A DNA stretch of 64,000 nucleotides from Chitinophagaceae bacterium IBVUCB2 (GCA_002127295.1 NFUV01000002.1:62001-126000), one strand, 5' to 3'. Positions 26,628 to 36,156 are shown, counted from the stretch's first letter. The notes: generated from the letters alone by a model not told the origin. A program made the numbers and translations.

Positions 26628-29600
26628 ATGAGAAAATTTTTATTTACAGTTGCTTTTCTATTTATTGCCTCCATAGCTTTTTCGCAATCGGTAAAGTGGC
26701 TCAATTCATCAGGTGGTTCTGGTAGCCCGCAAATTCGGGATTTGGCCGTTGATCAGGCAGGGTTTATTTATGCCGTGGGATCATTTACTGCGAATATGTC
26801 TGTACATGGAAATGCTGTTAATACTCTGGGAGGGTGGGACGTCTTTATAACTAAATTTACTCCTGATGGGAACTTTATATGGATAAAGACTATCGGAGGT
26901 AACAGTAGTGATTTTGGACTTGAAATTGAAACAGATCAGCAGGATAATGTGTATGTTTCTGTTTTTTGCCAAAGTTCACCTTTGCAGGTGTCAGATTCAT
27001 TATTGTCTTCTTCGGTATCAGGCATACTGCGTTTTGATTCTTCCGGAAGTTTTGAAGCAGTATTGACAACAGGTATGAATGTATTCGATATGAAATGCTA
27101 TAATGGCTCAATCTATGCCCGCAAAAGTGTGAATACACTTTTTAAATTTAATTTAGATGGGGGTATTATTTGGAGTAAACCAATCACAGGAAGTATTAAT
27201 CCAAACAATATAATTCTTACATCTCCAGAAACAAGCCTGGAGATAACTCCGCATGGAAATATTATATTCTCGCAGAACTGCACCGGAAATTATACCTATG
27301 ATGGAGTAACGGTTAATAGCGGAAGCGGTACTTATGCAATTGCTACTTTGATTGATACCAACTCAAATCTTATACGGAATTATGCCTGGGGAATGAATGC
27401 AGGGGCCACTATAAGGCCAAGGTCAGCTATCGTTGATGCTGATCATAATGTTTACATGGCGGTTAATTTTCCTTCCAGCTATACGAACACTTTTGGCAGC
27501 AGTACCATTTTACACTTACTCAATGGTTCTGCTTTTCATGCTCTCTTGAAGTTCGATTCTCAGGCTACACCTGTTTGGGCTTATAATATCAGCTGCGCCA
27601 ACAGTACCAACAACTTTTTTGATCTTTCACTTGACAACAATGGAAATATTGCAATGCTGGGAATGTATACTGATATAACTACACTTGGTTCTATCAGTTT
27701 TCCCACTAACAGCTTTAACGGAAATATTTTTACTGCAGCGATTTCTCCGGCAGGTACACTGTTAACAGGCATGGGCTTAGGTACTAATAATACAACAGAC
27801 AGGGCCAACGATCTGGAGTTACTGGCTGATGGGGCTTTTGCTTTAGGAGGGATGGCTGGAACTGGCGTCCCTCCCGTAAAGTTTGGATGTATCAGTTCGG
27901 TTAGTCCTGGCTTTCTCGTTTTGAAATACAGTTACGAAACACCGCCTTTGCCCGATGTAAACTTTACACATCTCCGTGAACAGCGGAAAGTCTTTTTTTC
28001 TTCTACCTTAAGTAATGTTAGTAACGTTATTTGGGATTTTGGTGATGGTACAACATCTACGCAACGTAACCCATCACATACTTATACTACTCCTGGCAAT
28101 TTTAATGTTCGTCTTATTGGAGAAAATAGCTGTGGTACGGATACAGCCTCAACCGAAATTCTTTACAAAGGAATACAGAAAGTATTGCCAGGGAAGATTG
28201 CAAACAGCCAATTTCAGATAGTGATCGCAAAAGGGGGCTTTCCTTTTACTACTGCACAAATGGTTCTTAAAAAAGGTACGCATATCATATTTGCAGAATC
28301 AACAGCTGTGAATGACAGTGGTATGGTTCAAGGTAGTTTCTTGCTGCAAAATGAACCACTGGGTATGTATGATGTTATCATCAACTCAGGTTCTTTCACG
28401 GATACGCTGGTAAACAGTCTCGAGATGGAGCCTGTCCGGAATGATTCACTCACAATCCAGGTTTCAGGACCTTCGCGGAGGCTCATAAACCGGTTTCAAC
28501 CATACCAGGTAACCATAACGAATCCGAGTAATGTCAATTATTTCGGAGTGCCTGTTCTCATTGCAATGAATCCGAATAATGAAATTGCCAGGTTGTCAAA
28601 CCGGGTGATTTCTGATTCACTCAGTCAATTGATGAGGGACAGCGCATTTGTACATGATTTTTACATGGCGTATAACTCAGCCAGTAGCGATTCTATGTGG
28701 CTCGGGATGTTCCTCATTCCAGTGGTGGCGGCTCAGAGTACAGAAACGATTGAGTTTTATATGCGTGGTACAACATTGGGGGATAAGTTGATAGTGGCTT
28801 CGCTTTTAAGACCCTGGTATGATTCGGCACAGCTTGTGCAACTGGGATTAAATCGGACTGAGACATCCTGTGATTTCTTGGGTGACGGAATGAATTGCAT
28901 TTTGGATATTTTGGGGCAGTTCCCCGGAGCCAGTTGCCTGGTTAGTGCAGGAAGCTTGGGTTGCGCCTTAGGAAATCTGGGAAGAGATGCTGTAGGAAAC
29001 CGCAACCGGGGTGGGGACGGGAAAAAGTATATAGCGGATGTTTTCAACGTCATGGCAGATGCTGCCAGCACTATCTTCTGTTCAACAGGAGGTATCATGA
29101 AGTCGAAGGCTAAGCTGGTAGCGGAAGATGCTGTCTCGGAATGGGCCGGTGAATTACTCGGGATTACAGCTTCAATTCTAAATGGGGAGATGCCAAATAA
29201 TCCTTTTTTAAAACTTACGGCAATTCCTGTTACCATACCCGGCAGCTGTTTTACAGCTTTTGCTAGTCCTCCAAAAAGTATTGAACGATTCTTTATAAAG
29301 GATGTCTCTTCAATGGACCCCAATGATAAGACCGGTCCGCTTGGAATTACAACGGATAATTTTATTGATAAAGAAAGTACTCTGCAGTACCTGATCCGGT
29401 TTGAAAATATCAATACTGCTACTGCACCAGCATCGGAAGTACGGATCATTGATACCCTTGACATCAACTTTTTTGATTTGTCAACCCTACGCTTTACCGG
29501 GTTTGGCTTTGCCGATTCTACTTACCAGGTATTAGGCGGAAGCGAAAGTTATGTCCAGGAGATAGATCTCCGGCCAGCTAAAAATACCATTGTACGGTTC

Positions 29601-30671
29601 ACCGCAAAACTGGATACGGTACTTCATACTTTATCCTGGCTCTTTGAATCGCTTGATCCTGTGACAAGGGAACTGGTTGCCGATCCAGATGACGGGTTTC
29701 TGAACCCTAACCAGCAATCACCGGAAGGTGAGGGTTTTGTTTCGTTCAGTGTTCAACCTCTGGCGAATCGGCCTCACCTGCAGCAAGTAATGAACACAGC
29801 CAAGATAGTTTTTGATGAGAATGCACCCATTTTCACAAACGTCTGGAAAAATACAGTAGACATAGAAAAACCATCCAGCCAGGTGTTACCACTTCCCACC
29901 GTTTTGAACGATACTACATTTTTATTAAGATGGAGTGGAAATGATAATCATGCAGGAATCTTGGGTTATGATATCTATGCAATTATTAACGATACTATTA
30001 CCCGCAAGATATTACGCAATACACCTACTGATTCTATCCGGATTAACGGGGCTTTTGGTAATACCTACAAATTCTTTTCTGTGGCCAGCGACCTCGTAGG
30101 TAATATTGAAGATCTGCCAGGTGTGCCTGATGCTGTGATCACCCTTTCTGCTCCGCTACCATTGACCATTCTTTCTTTTACTGGTAACCGGCAAAACAAT
30201 AATGCGGTTTTACAATGGCGAACAGCAAATGAAGTAAACGTTAGTCATTTTGAAATACAGCGTAGTAAAAACGGAATCGATTTTATTAGTATAGGAACTA
30301 TCGCTGCCGGCGGCTCTTTGTACTCATTAACTGACCCGGCTATTTTCAATACTCAGTCGGTTGTTTATTACCGTCTGAAATCCGTAGATATCGATGGCCA
30401 ATTTAAATACTCCGCCATTTTGAAGCTAAGCCGACAGGAAAATGGGGTGTTAACTGTATATCCTAATCCGGTAAATGATCAACTGGTAATAGGAGGGTTA
30501 AAACTGGGAGGGATGCTCCGGATTTTTGATGCTCAGGGTAAACTTTTACAGCAAAATGCCGTATACACTCAAACTATGACTATTGATATGAAGGGTTTTT
30601 CAAACGGCATATACTGGTTGCAATATTCTAGTAATGGTGAAATGCATACACAGAAAATATTTAAACATTAA
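26628..30671 (+). CDS. large T9SS-secreted adhesin-like protein (propeller-like, PKD, DUF7619-like)
   Basis: A 1347-residue protein. A signal peptide (ending IAFSQ) precedes beta-propeller-like repeats (about 25-440, for example DQAGFIYAVGSF, DQQDNVYVSVFCQ, DADHNVYMAVNF). One PKD domain follows (about 445-520, VIWDFGDGTTSTQRNPSHTY), then a beta-rich middle. An unusual Cys/Gly-rich, partly hydrophobic segment spans about 745-860. The DUF7619-type repeat is at about 890-1090 (SMDPNDKTGP, YLIRFENINTA, FTAKLDT, FDENAPIFTNVW), followed by a fibronectin-like domain. A T9SS sorting domain closes it (LTVYPNPVNDQLVIGG ... GIYWLQYSS). It is probably a cell-surface adhesin. It is monocistronic, with the PAS-LuxR regulator divergent. 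Confidence 0.85.
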   Translation: MRKFLFTVAFLFIASIAFSQSVKWLNSSGGSGSPQIRDLAVDQAGFIYAVGSFTANMSVHGNAVNTLGGWDVFITKFTPDGNFIWIKTIGGNSSDFGLEIETDQQDNVYVSVFCQSSPLQVSDSLLSSSVSGILRFDSSGSFEAVLTTGMNVFDMKCYNGSIYARKSVNTLFKFNLDGGIIWSKPITGSINPNNIILTSPETSLEITPHGNIIFSQNCTGNYTYDGVTVNSGSGTYAIATLIDTNSNLIRNYAWGMNAGATIRPRSAIVDADHNVYMAVNFPSSYTNTFGSSTILHLLNGSAFHALLKFDSQATPVWAYNISCANSTNNFFDLSLDNNGNIAMLGMYTDITTLGSISFPTNSFNGNIFTAAISPAGTLLTGMGLGTNNTTDRANDLELLADGAFALGGMAGTGVPPVKFGCISSVSPGFLVLKYSYETPPLPDVNFTHLREQRKVFFSSTLSNVSNVIWDFGDGTTSTQRNPSHTYTTPGNFNVRLIGENSCGTDTASTEILYKGIQKVLPGKIANSQFQIVIAKGGFPFTTAQMVLKKGTHIIFAESTAVNDSGMVQGSFLLQNEPLGMYDVIINSGSFTDTLVNSLEMEPVRNDSLTIQVSGPSRRLINRFQPYQVTITNPSNVNYFGVPVLIAMNPNNEIARLSNRVISDSLSQLMRDSAFVHDFYMAYNSASSDSMWLGMFLIPVVAAQSTETIEFYMRGTTLGDKLIVASLLRPWYDSAQLVQLGLNRTETSCDFLGDGMNCILDILGQFPGASCLVSAGSLGCALGNLGRDAVGNRNRGGDGKKYIADVFNVMADAASTIFCSTGGIMKSKAKLVAEDAVSEWAGELLGITASILNGEMPNNPFLKLTAIPVTIPGSCFTAFASPPKSIERFFIKDVSSMDPNDKTGPLGITTDNFIDKESTLQYLIRFENINTATAPASEVRIIDTLDINFFDLSTLRFTGFGFADSTYQVLGGSESYVQEIDLRPAKNTIVRFTAKLDTVLHTLSWLFESLDPVTRELVADPDDGFLNPNQQSPEGEGFVSFSVQPLANRPHLQQVMNTAKIVFDENAPIFTNVWKNTVDIEKPSSQVLPLPTVLNDTTFLLRWSGNDNHAGILGYDIYAIINDTITRKILRNTPTDSIRINGAFGNTYKFFSVASDLVGNIEDLPGVPDAVITLSAPLPLTILSFTGNRQNNNAVLQWRTANEVNVSHFEIQRSKNGIDFISIGTIAAGGSLYSLTDPAIFNTQSVVYYRLKSVDIDGQFKYSAILKLSRQENGVLTVYPNPVNDQLVIGGLKLGGMLRIFDAQGKLLQQNAVYTQTMTIDMKGFSNGIYWLQYSSNGEMHTQKIFKH

Positions 30672-30780
30672 CAAGGATACAAATAACAAAATGACAATTG
30701 TAAATCAATCCGACAATAAAATTTTCAGATATATCTGAGGTAGTAAAATACCATTATAACATATTAATACCTATTTGGCT

Positions 30781-30818
30781 GGGTGTCTTGCATAGTGCAG
30801 ATGCCCGGTTTTTTATTT
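30781..30818 (+). terminator. probable terminator of the adhesin gene
   Basis: An imperfect stem (GGGTGTCTTGCA at 30781-30792 against TGCAGATGCCC at 30796-30806, using G-U pairs and one bulge) with a 3-nt loop is followed by GGTTTTTTATTT. It overlaps the 3' end of the convergent terC-like gene. Confidence 0.5.
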
Positions 30819-31625
30819 CGCCATATCGCCTTCATTAGTTTCATGCTCATCAAGCACTGGCTCGTTCAATTTCACCACATGAGCTTTTGTCTTTTTGGCC
30901 TTGCTCATCATGGTCATGTTCAGCATTTCAACAATAAAGGAGAAGGCCATACCGAAGTAGATATAATTTTTCAATTTTAATTCATGCGCCGCATCGGCAT
31001 CCCAACCTTCCATGATCAAACTGAGTCCAATCATTACTAAAAATGAAAGTGCCAGCATCTTTAAGGTGGGATGCTTATGAATGAAACCAGAAATTTTTCC
31101 GCTGAACAGAAACATGATCGTCATGGCTATTACTACAGCTGCTATCATTATTTCTACATGCTTGGTAGTACCACCGGCAGTGATCACACTGTCGAATGAA
31201 AAAACGGCATCAATGAGTACGATCTGTCCAATCGCTTTTCCAAACGAAAGGGCTTTTTGATTTTTCATTGTCTCATTGGGATCTTCCCCTTCCAGCTTGT
31301 GGTGAATTTCCATCACCGATTTATATATAAGGAATAAACCACCCGCCAGCATTACAATACTGGCCAGGTCAAATCCTTTACCGGCAATGGTAAATACCGC
31401 TTTTCCTTTTTGTGCCAGCAACCATCCAAGTCCCATCAGTAATAAACTGCGCATAATAATTCCCAATACCATCCAATAGCGGCGGGCTTTAGTTTGCTGT
31501 TTCTTATCCTTCAGCCGGTTCATGATAATGCTTACGAAAATCACATTGTCAATTCCCAATACAACTTCCAGTACAACAAGAATAAGAAAACTGATAATAC
31601 TCTCCGATGTCAATAAATGCTCCAT
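30813..31625 (-). CDS. TerC family integral membrane protein
   Basis: A 270-residue protein with about seven membrane helices and the TerC family motifs: FLILVVLEVVLGIDNVIFVSI at the N-terminus and VLIDAVFSFDSVITAGG in the middle, each placing conserved acidic residues inside a helix. TerC homologues are linked to tellurite resistance, and in several bacteria to manganese efflux that feeds exported enzymes. The substrate here is not determined. It lies 9 bp downstream of pyrD on the same strand, and a lipoprotein gene precedes pyrD, so all three form one transcript. Confidence 0.92.
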   Translation of the reverse strand: MEHLLTSESIISFLILVVLEVVLGIDNVIFVSIIMNRLKDKKQQTKARRYWMVLGIIMRSLLLMGLGWLLAQKGKAVFTIAGKGFDLASIVMLAGGLFLIYKSVMEIHHKLEGEDPNETMKNQKALSFGKAIGQIVLIDAVFSFDSVITAGGTTKHVEIMIAAVVIAMTIMFLFSGKISGFIHKHPTLKMLALSFLVMIGLSLIMEGWDADAAHELKLKNYIYFGMAFSFIVEMLNMTMMSKAKKTKAHVVKLNEPVLDEHETNEGDMAK

Positions 31626-31634
31626 TATTTTAAC

Positions 31635-32684
31635 TTAAAGTGATTTGCAAATTCGTTTTACAATAGCAGGTCCTTCGTAAATAAAACCTGTCCATACCTG
31701 CACTAAAACAGCGCCGGCATCTAGTTTCTCTTTGGCATCTGCTGCTACAAAAATACCGCCAGATGCGATAACAGGGATTTTTCCTTTTGTTTTGCTACAA
31801 ATGTATTTTACAACTTCAGTACTTCGTTGCTTTACTGGTAACCCACTTAAACCACCGGCTCCAATCATTTGAAGTTTGTGATTAGTAGTTTGCAGCTTGT
31901 CACGGCTAATAGTAGTATTCGTGGCAACCAATCCATCTAACTTAATTTCCAATGCCAGATCAATCACATCGTCGATTTGTTCTTGTGTAAGATCCGGTGC
32001 AATTTTTAATAACAGTGGTTTGGGATCATGCTGCGTTGCATTAATGGTTTGAAGATGCGATAAAATTTTTCGCAGGGATCCTTTTTCCTGTAACTCTCTT
32101 AATCCGGGAGTATTAGGAGAACTAACATTCACTACAAAATAGTCAACATAAGGATGTAATTCCTTGAAGCATATTTCATAATCCTTCCAGGCGTCTTCAT
32201 TAGGGGTTACTTTATTTTTACCAATATTTCCGCCAATAATCATTCGTGAAGGTGAGTGGTTAGATTTAGGATTTTCTACTGACCATTGGCGAAGTCTACC
32301 CGCAACTATTTTCACCCCATCATTATTAAATCCCATCCGGTTGATCAGCGCTTTGTCTTGTGGCAACCGAAATAATCTTGGTTTATCATTGCCGGCTTGC
32401 GGCAGCGGCGTTACGGTTCCTATTTCTACAAAACCAAAACCAAGTGCTTCCAACTCGTTCAAATATTTGGCATTCTTATCAAAGCCAGCCCCCAGCCCTA
32501 CAGGATTTTTAAAATTTAAACCACCCAAGCTGGTGGTAGATTTAGTGTGCAGAGGCGAATAGCTTGCAGCAAGCAGCTTTTTAAAACCAAGCTTACAAAG
32601 CAATTTCAAATTGTTCATGGCAAAATAATGAACCCCCTCCGCCGGAAATAAGAAAAGAATATTTCGTATAATTTTATACATCAA
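31635..32684 (-). CDS. pyrD: dihydroorotate dehydrogenase (quinone), class 2
   Basis: A 349-residue FMN enzyme that oxidises dihydroorotate to orotate in pyrimidine synthesis and passes electrons to the quinone pool. The N-terminal amphipathic region (about 1-45, FFPAEGVHYFAMNN-like) is the membrane-binding part of class 2. Motifs are GLGAGFDKNAKYLNEL, FVEIGTVTP, RLFRL, INRMGFNNDG and VNVSSPNTPGLREL with the class 2 catalytic serine, then GGIF near the end. Two loops look captured from repeat DNA: NPKSNHSPSR (about 137-146) and LQTTNHKLQM (about 263-272). Both lie between core elements, so activity is expected. The dihydroorotase gene is 19 kb away. Confidence 0.96.
   Translation of the reverse strand: MMYKIIRNILFLFPAEGVHYFAMNNLKLLCKLGFKKLLAASYSPLHTKSTTSLGGLNFKNPVGLGAGFDKNAKYLNELEALGFGFVEIGTVTPLPQAGNDKPRLFRLPQDKALINRMGFNNDGVKIVAGRLRQWSVENPKSNHSPSRMIIGGNIGKNKVTPNEDAWKDYEICFKELHPYVDYFVVNVSSPNTPGLRELQEKGSLRKILSHLQTINATQHDPKPLLLKIAPDLTQEQIDDVIDLALEIKLDGLVATNTTISRDKLQTTNHKLQMIGAGGLSGLPVKQRSTEVVKYICSKTKGKIPVIASGGIFVAADAKEKLDAGAVLVQVWTGFIYEGPAIVKRICKSL
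31868..31901 (-). repeat. intergenic-type word repeat embedded in pyrD (first)
   Basis: On the coding strand the words CAAGCTGCAAACTA, CTAATCACAAACTT and CAAAT encode LQTTNHKLQM just before the IGAGG motif. Such AAGC/CAAACTA/CACAAACTT word strings are typical of degenerate intergenic filler in Bacteroidota. The insertion keeps the frame. Confidence 0.45.
32245..32275 (-). repeat. intergenic-type word repeat embedded in pyrD (second)
   Basis: On the coding strand the words AAATCTAACC, ACTCACC and TTCACG encode PKSNHSPS just before the conserved IIGGNIGKNK motif. This is the ACTCACC/ATTCACG type of degenerate word repeat, again in frame. Confidence 0.45.
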
Positions 32685-32696
32685 CTCGGGTATAGG

Positions 32697-33305
32697 TTAG
32701 TTATATGTTGCCAGCTTTGCCAACAGCTCTTTCGTAAATAATTTATCTGTCATAGGATCATTTTCCTTTAATTCTACAAAGGACCATTCTTTGGCATATT
32801 CATCTTTAACAGCAACCATTACACTTTTCTCTTTGATACTTATAATGCCTTTTTCATCAAGACTAATATTTTCTGCACCATACTCTGCAGCCATCGATTG
32901 CATGATATTTTTAAGCATCTCTTTATTATAGGCAGTGCTGTCGGCGGTATTTATAAAATTCATTCGCATGATCATAGAGTATTTGACTTTTGCATATTTC
33001 CCTTCGCCAGACTCAAATACCGGGTAAAGCGTATCAACCTTTACCTCATCAAGCTCAACTTTCATTTCATCGCCATTAAAAGTTTCTTGCATGCTTTTTA
33101 TTAAATCTGCCTTAGGAGCGATGGTAAACAACTTGGGATAAAGATAATCTGCCATTTCCTCTATGTTCATGTTGTCATTAGCTTTCATAAATGAGGCTAA
33201 CCTGCTCTCCAGCGAAACATTATCTGGGGCATCAGCTTTTTTGTCTTTAGAAGCACCACAAGCGCAGAAAATCAATACGATAACACTCAGTATCAGGTTT
33301 TTCAT
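32697..33305 (-). CDS. lipoprotein of unknown function
   Basis: A 202-residue lipoprotein (signal VLIFCAC, cysteine near 14-16, followed by GASKDKKAD). The mature part is a mixed alpha/beta domain (LASFMKANDNMNIEEMADYLYPKLF, YAKVKYSMIMRMNF, SVMVAVKDEYAKEWSFVEL), similar in layout to NTF2/SnoaL-like or DUF lipoproteins, but I cannot name a family. It is the first gene of the transcript lipoprotein-pyrD-terC. Its link to pyrimidine synthesis is unclear and may be only operonic. Confidence 0.72.
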   Translation of the reverse strand: MKNLILSVIVLIFCACGASKDKKADAPDNVSLESRLASFMKANDNMNIEEMADYLYPKLFTIAPKADLIKSMQETFNGDEMKVELDEVKVDTLYPVFESGEGKYAKVKYSMIMRMNFINTADSTAYNKEMLKNIMQSMAAEYGAENISLDEKGIISIKEKSVMVAVKDEYAKEWSFVELKENDPMTDKLFTKELLAKLATYN

Positions 33306-33382
33306 GGTTTAATTTTTTCCAAAGAAACCCTATCAGCAACGGAAACCAAAAACTTTTTTTCCGGATAACTGAATCCATTAAT

Positions 33383-33417
33383 TTTGGTATAGAAAGTTGC
33401 ATAAACAACTAACTTTG
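33383..33417 (+). promoter_or_regulatory. promoter of the thiolase gene
   Basis: TTTG (33383-33386) is followed after 23 nt by TAACTTTG (33410-33417), an exact Bacteroidota TAnnTTTG element. The start codon at 33476 leaves a leader of about 50 nt. Confidence 0.55.
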
Positions 33418-33475
33418 ATTTATGGTTAGAATCAGAGTTTGATAACCATAGACAGCAAACAATTAAATTTTTTTT

Positions 33476-34654
33476 ATGCAGGAAGCATATATAATTGCCG
33501 GGTACAGAACAGCAGTAGGAAAAGCAAAGCGGGGAGGTTTTCGTTTTTATCGTCCGGATGATTTGGCGGTAGAAGTGATTAAAGGATTAATGGCAACAGT
33601 ACCCCAGTTAGAAGGTAAAATGGTTGACGATGTGATTGTTGGTAATGCTGTTCCGGAAGCTGAACAGGGATTACAATTTGGCCGCATCATTTCCGCAAGA
33701 GCACTGGGGTTCGATGTGCCAGGTGTTACGGTTAATCGTTATTGTGCATCGGGATTAGAAACCATTGCTATGGCTACTGCTAAAATTAGAATGGGTATGG
33801 CAGATTGTATCATTGCGGGTGGAACGGAAAGCATGAGCCTGGTTCCTACTGCAGGGTGGAAAACAGTTCCTTCCTATAAAATAGCAAAAGATGAACCCGA
33901 TTATTATCTCGGGATGGGACTAACTGCAGAAGCAGTTGCCAAAGATTATAAAGTAAGCAGGGAAGACCAGGATGAGTTTTCATACAATTCACATCAAAAA
34001 GCTATCAATGCTATTAAGAGTGGATATTTTAAACCCGGTATTCTTCCAATTGATGTGGAAGAAATTTATCTGGATGCCAATGGTAAAAAACAAAAGAAGA
34101 ATACCATTATTGACACCGATGAAGGACCAAGAGCTGATACTTCTGTTGAAGCATTAGCAAAATTAAAACCTGCATTTGCTGCGGGAGGAGTAGTTACTGC
34201 AGGTAATTCATCTCAAACTTCCGATGGTGCGGCTTTTGTTATTGTGATGGGTGAAAAAATGATGAATGAATTAGGTCTGAAGCCGATCGGAAGATTGGTA
34301 AGCAGTGCTGTTGCTGGAGTACATCCACGTATTATGGGTATTGGCCCGGTTGCAGCTATTCCTAAAGTATTAAAGCAGACCGGTCTTACTCTTGCTGATG
34401 TTGACCTGATAGAATTAAATGAAGCATTTGCATCACAAGCTTTGGCTGTAATTAGAGAAGCTGGTCTTGATCCTTCTAAAGTAAATATTAATGGAGGTGC
34501 TATCGCATTAGGTCATCCATTAGGTTGTACGGGAGCAAAATTGACCATTCAAAATCTTCACGATATGAAAAGGCTTAATAAAAAATATGGAATGATCACC
34601 GCTTGTGTAGGCGGTGGACAGGGTATAGCCGGCATAATAGAAAATATTCAATAA
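33476..34654 (+). CDS. acetyl-CoA C-acyltransferase (thiolase)
   Basis: A 392-residue thiolase. The nucleophilic Cys90 is in [14 protein letters not shown], His347 is in [14 protein letters not shown], and the C-terminal catalytic Cys377 is in TACVGGGQG. All three catalytic residues are present and the length is standard. It condenses or cleaves acyl-CoA units in fatty-acid oxidation or acetoacetyl-CoA formation. No FadB-like multifunctional protein is adjacent, so the degradative role (FadA-like) is likely but not shown by context. It is monocistronic: a good promoter upstream and a strong terminator after. Confidence 0.95.
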   Translation: MQEAYIIAGYRTAVGKAKRGGFRFYRPDDLAVEVIKGLMATVPQLEGKMVDDVIVGNAVPEAEQGLQFGRIISARALGFDVPGVTVNRYCASGLETIAMATAKIRMGMADCIIAGGTESMSLVPTAGWKTVPSYKIAKDEPDYYLGMGLTAEAVAKDYKVSREDQDEFSYNSHQKAINAIKSGYFKPGILPIDVEEIYLDANGKKQKKNTIIDTDEGPRADTSVEALAKLKPAFAAGGVVTAGNSSQTSDGAAFVIVMGEKMMNELGLKPIGRLVSSAVAGVHPRIMGIGPVAAIPKVLKQTGLTLADVDLIELNEAFASQALAVIREAGLDPSKVNINGGAIALGHPLGCTGAKLTIQNLHDMKRLNKKYGMITACVGGGQGIAGIIENIQ

Positions 34655-34673
34655 TATTTCACATGAGAAAAGT

Positions 34674-34706
34674 AAAACCGGGAGTGTATCGCTCCCGGTT
34701 TTTTTT
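34674..34706 (+). terminator. Rho-independent terminator of the thiolase gene
   Basis: Stem AAAACCGGGAG (34674-34684) pairs perfectly with CTCCCGGTTTT (34692-34702) around a 7-nt loop, followed by Ts. Confidence 0.9.
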
Positions 34707-34755
34707 ATATTCTTCCTCCTGATATTTCTTAATTTCAATTTCAGCCAGACAAAAA

Positions 34756-35397
34756 ATGCACATGAAAAAATTTATTCTGTTATTCAGCATTATCATCATT
34801 TGTTTTTCTTTTTCTTCCGATAATCAATTTAAAAAACGGTGGATCTCCATATTTGATGGTAAAACTCTCGATGGCTGGAGAGTGGGTGCCAATTCACAAA
34901 CGTTTAAAGTGGAAGATGGAATGATAGTAGTGAATGGTAACGTAGCACATCTTTATTATGATGGCACAATCGGCCAACATGAGTTTAAAAATTTTGAACT
35001 TAAAATTGATGTAAAGACAATGCCCGGTTCTAACTCTGGTATTTATTTTCATACCGCCTTCCAGGAAAGTTCCTGGCCAAAGAAAGGGTATGAAGTGCAG
35101 GTAAACAATTCTCATACTGATTGGCGCCGGACAGCTGGTTTATACGCCATTCAGGATGTTAAAGTAGCACCAGCAAAAGATGAAGAGTGGTTTACCATGC
35201 ATATCAAAGTAAAAGACAAACGCATTACTGTAAAAGTGAATGACAAATTGATAACAGACTATATTGAACCCGATAATGTAAAAAGAGAACCTAATATGGC
35301 CGGTCGGGTTCTTTCCAGTGGTACCATTGCTTTACAAGGTCATGATCCCAAGAGCAAAGTCTTTTATAAAAATATAAAAATGAAAATAACAGGTTAA
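34756..35397 (+). CDS. DUF1080 (3-keto-disaccharide hydrolase) domain secreted protein
   Basis: A 213-residue exported protein. A signal peptide (about 1-18, FILLFSIIIICFSFSS) is followed by one DUF1080 lectin-like beta-sandwich: FDGKTLDGWRV at the start, GQHEFKNFELKIDVKTMPGSNSGIYFHT in the middle and IALQGHDPKSKVFYKNIKMK at the end. These are the family landmarks. Members act on 3-keto-glycosides or bind sugars; the substrate here is unknown. A second in-frame ATG (34762) could be the start. It is convergent with the MEDS-domain gene, with only 3 bp between stops. Confidence 0.9.
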   Translation: MHMKKFILLFSIIIICFSFSSDNQFKKRWISIFDGKTLDGWRVGANSQTFKVEDGMIVVNGNVAHLYYDGTIGQHEFKNFELKIDVKTMPGSNSGIYFHTAFQESSWPKKGYEVQVNNSHTDWRRTAGLYAIQDVKVAPAKDEEWFTMHIKVKDKRITVKVNDKLITDYIEPDNVKREPNMAGRVLSSGTIALQGHDPKSKVFYKNIKMKITG

Positions 35398-35400
35398 GTT

Positions 35401-36027
35401 TTAGACAGCTTTATAAAAAACTTCAGTAGATGGTCTTGGACTTCCATCAATAATTTTACTGTGTTCACAACAAATAGTCTCTATCGAAGTATTTATGTTT
35501 TGAGTAAAGCCAATTTTAGGATAAGCACAGAAGAGTGTGAAGTCTTCTTTTTCATGAACCTTATTCCACAAACATTCAAGATGAACTGTAGCACCATTTA
35601 ACCCCTTCTCCCAGAGCATGGCAACCATTTCTCCAAAAGCCCTTATTTTTTGATTATGCTGGTGTGCCTGTTTAAAAAGAGCAGTAATTAGTTCATCGAA
35701 TAACTTTTCATCCGGCCAGTTGTTTACCATAAACTTAGCAAGCATTTCAGCAGCATCAAGTGCAATATATTTACCCTCGGATTTCAGGATATTCATATCA
35801 AAACCTTGATTTTTTAAACGATTTTCTATTGCTTCTACATGTTCTGGGGTAGCAATAATAATTATACCGTCTCCTGCAATCAAACCTGAGCCAATAAAAC
35901 CCTCGAGGGAATCTAAGAACACTTTGTCATTTTCATAAATCTGAATGATGTGATCACAGGGTGCAATTTCACCCCAGAAAACTTGCAGGGTCGATTTTTT
36001 CCATCCTTCTTTTTTAAAATCTGTCAT
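35401..36027 (-). CDS. stand-alone MEDS (DcmR-type sensory) domain protein
   Basis: A 208-residue cytoplasmic protein that is nearly all MEDS domain: WGEIAPCDHIIQIYENDKVFLDSLEGFIGSGLIAGDGIIIIATPEHVEAI near the start, then FGEMVAMLWEKG and LFCAYP. MEDS domains are known as sensory modules of DcmR-like regulators and as inputs to histidine kinases. Here there is no attached DNA-binding or kinase domain. It would therefore act through a separate partner, which is not encoded nearby. It lies divergent from the DUF1800 gene. Confidence 0.83.
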   Translation of the reverse strand: MTDFKKEGWKKSTLQVFWGEIAPCDHIIQIYENDKVFLDSLEGFIGSGLIAGDGIIIIATPEHVEAIENRLKNQGFDMNILKSEGKYIALDAAEMLAKFMVNNWPDEKLFDELITALFKQAHQHNQKIRAFGEMVAMLWEKGLNGATVHLECLWNKVHEKEDFTLFCAYPKIGFTQNINTSIETICCEHSKIIDGSPRPSTEVFYKAV

Positions 36028-36125
36028 TTTCCATTTTGAATTGATTCAAGCACAGAATTATCCAAAAAATAGACCCGATTTTAATTCCACAATTTGTGGA
36101 CAGGCTTTAATAAGGCAGGCTTTTC

Positions 36126-36156
36126 TTGCATTCGCTTAAACCTTTGGCTAACTTTA
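36126..36156 (+). promoter_or_regulatory. candidate promoter of the DUF1800/DUF1501 operon
   Basis: TTG (36126-36128) is followed after 20 nt by TAACTTTA (36149-36156), which differs from TAnnTTTG only at the last base. The start codon at 36184 is about 25 nt downstream. Confidence 0.4.

Noticed and set aside
28757-29467. 236-codon antisense ORF inside the 1347-residue adhesin
   Set aside because: The opposite frame has clear domains (DUF7619-like, Cys-rich segment); the antisense protein shows no domain.
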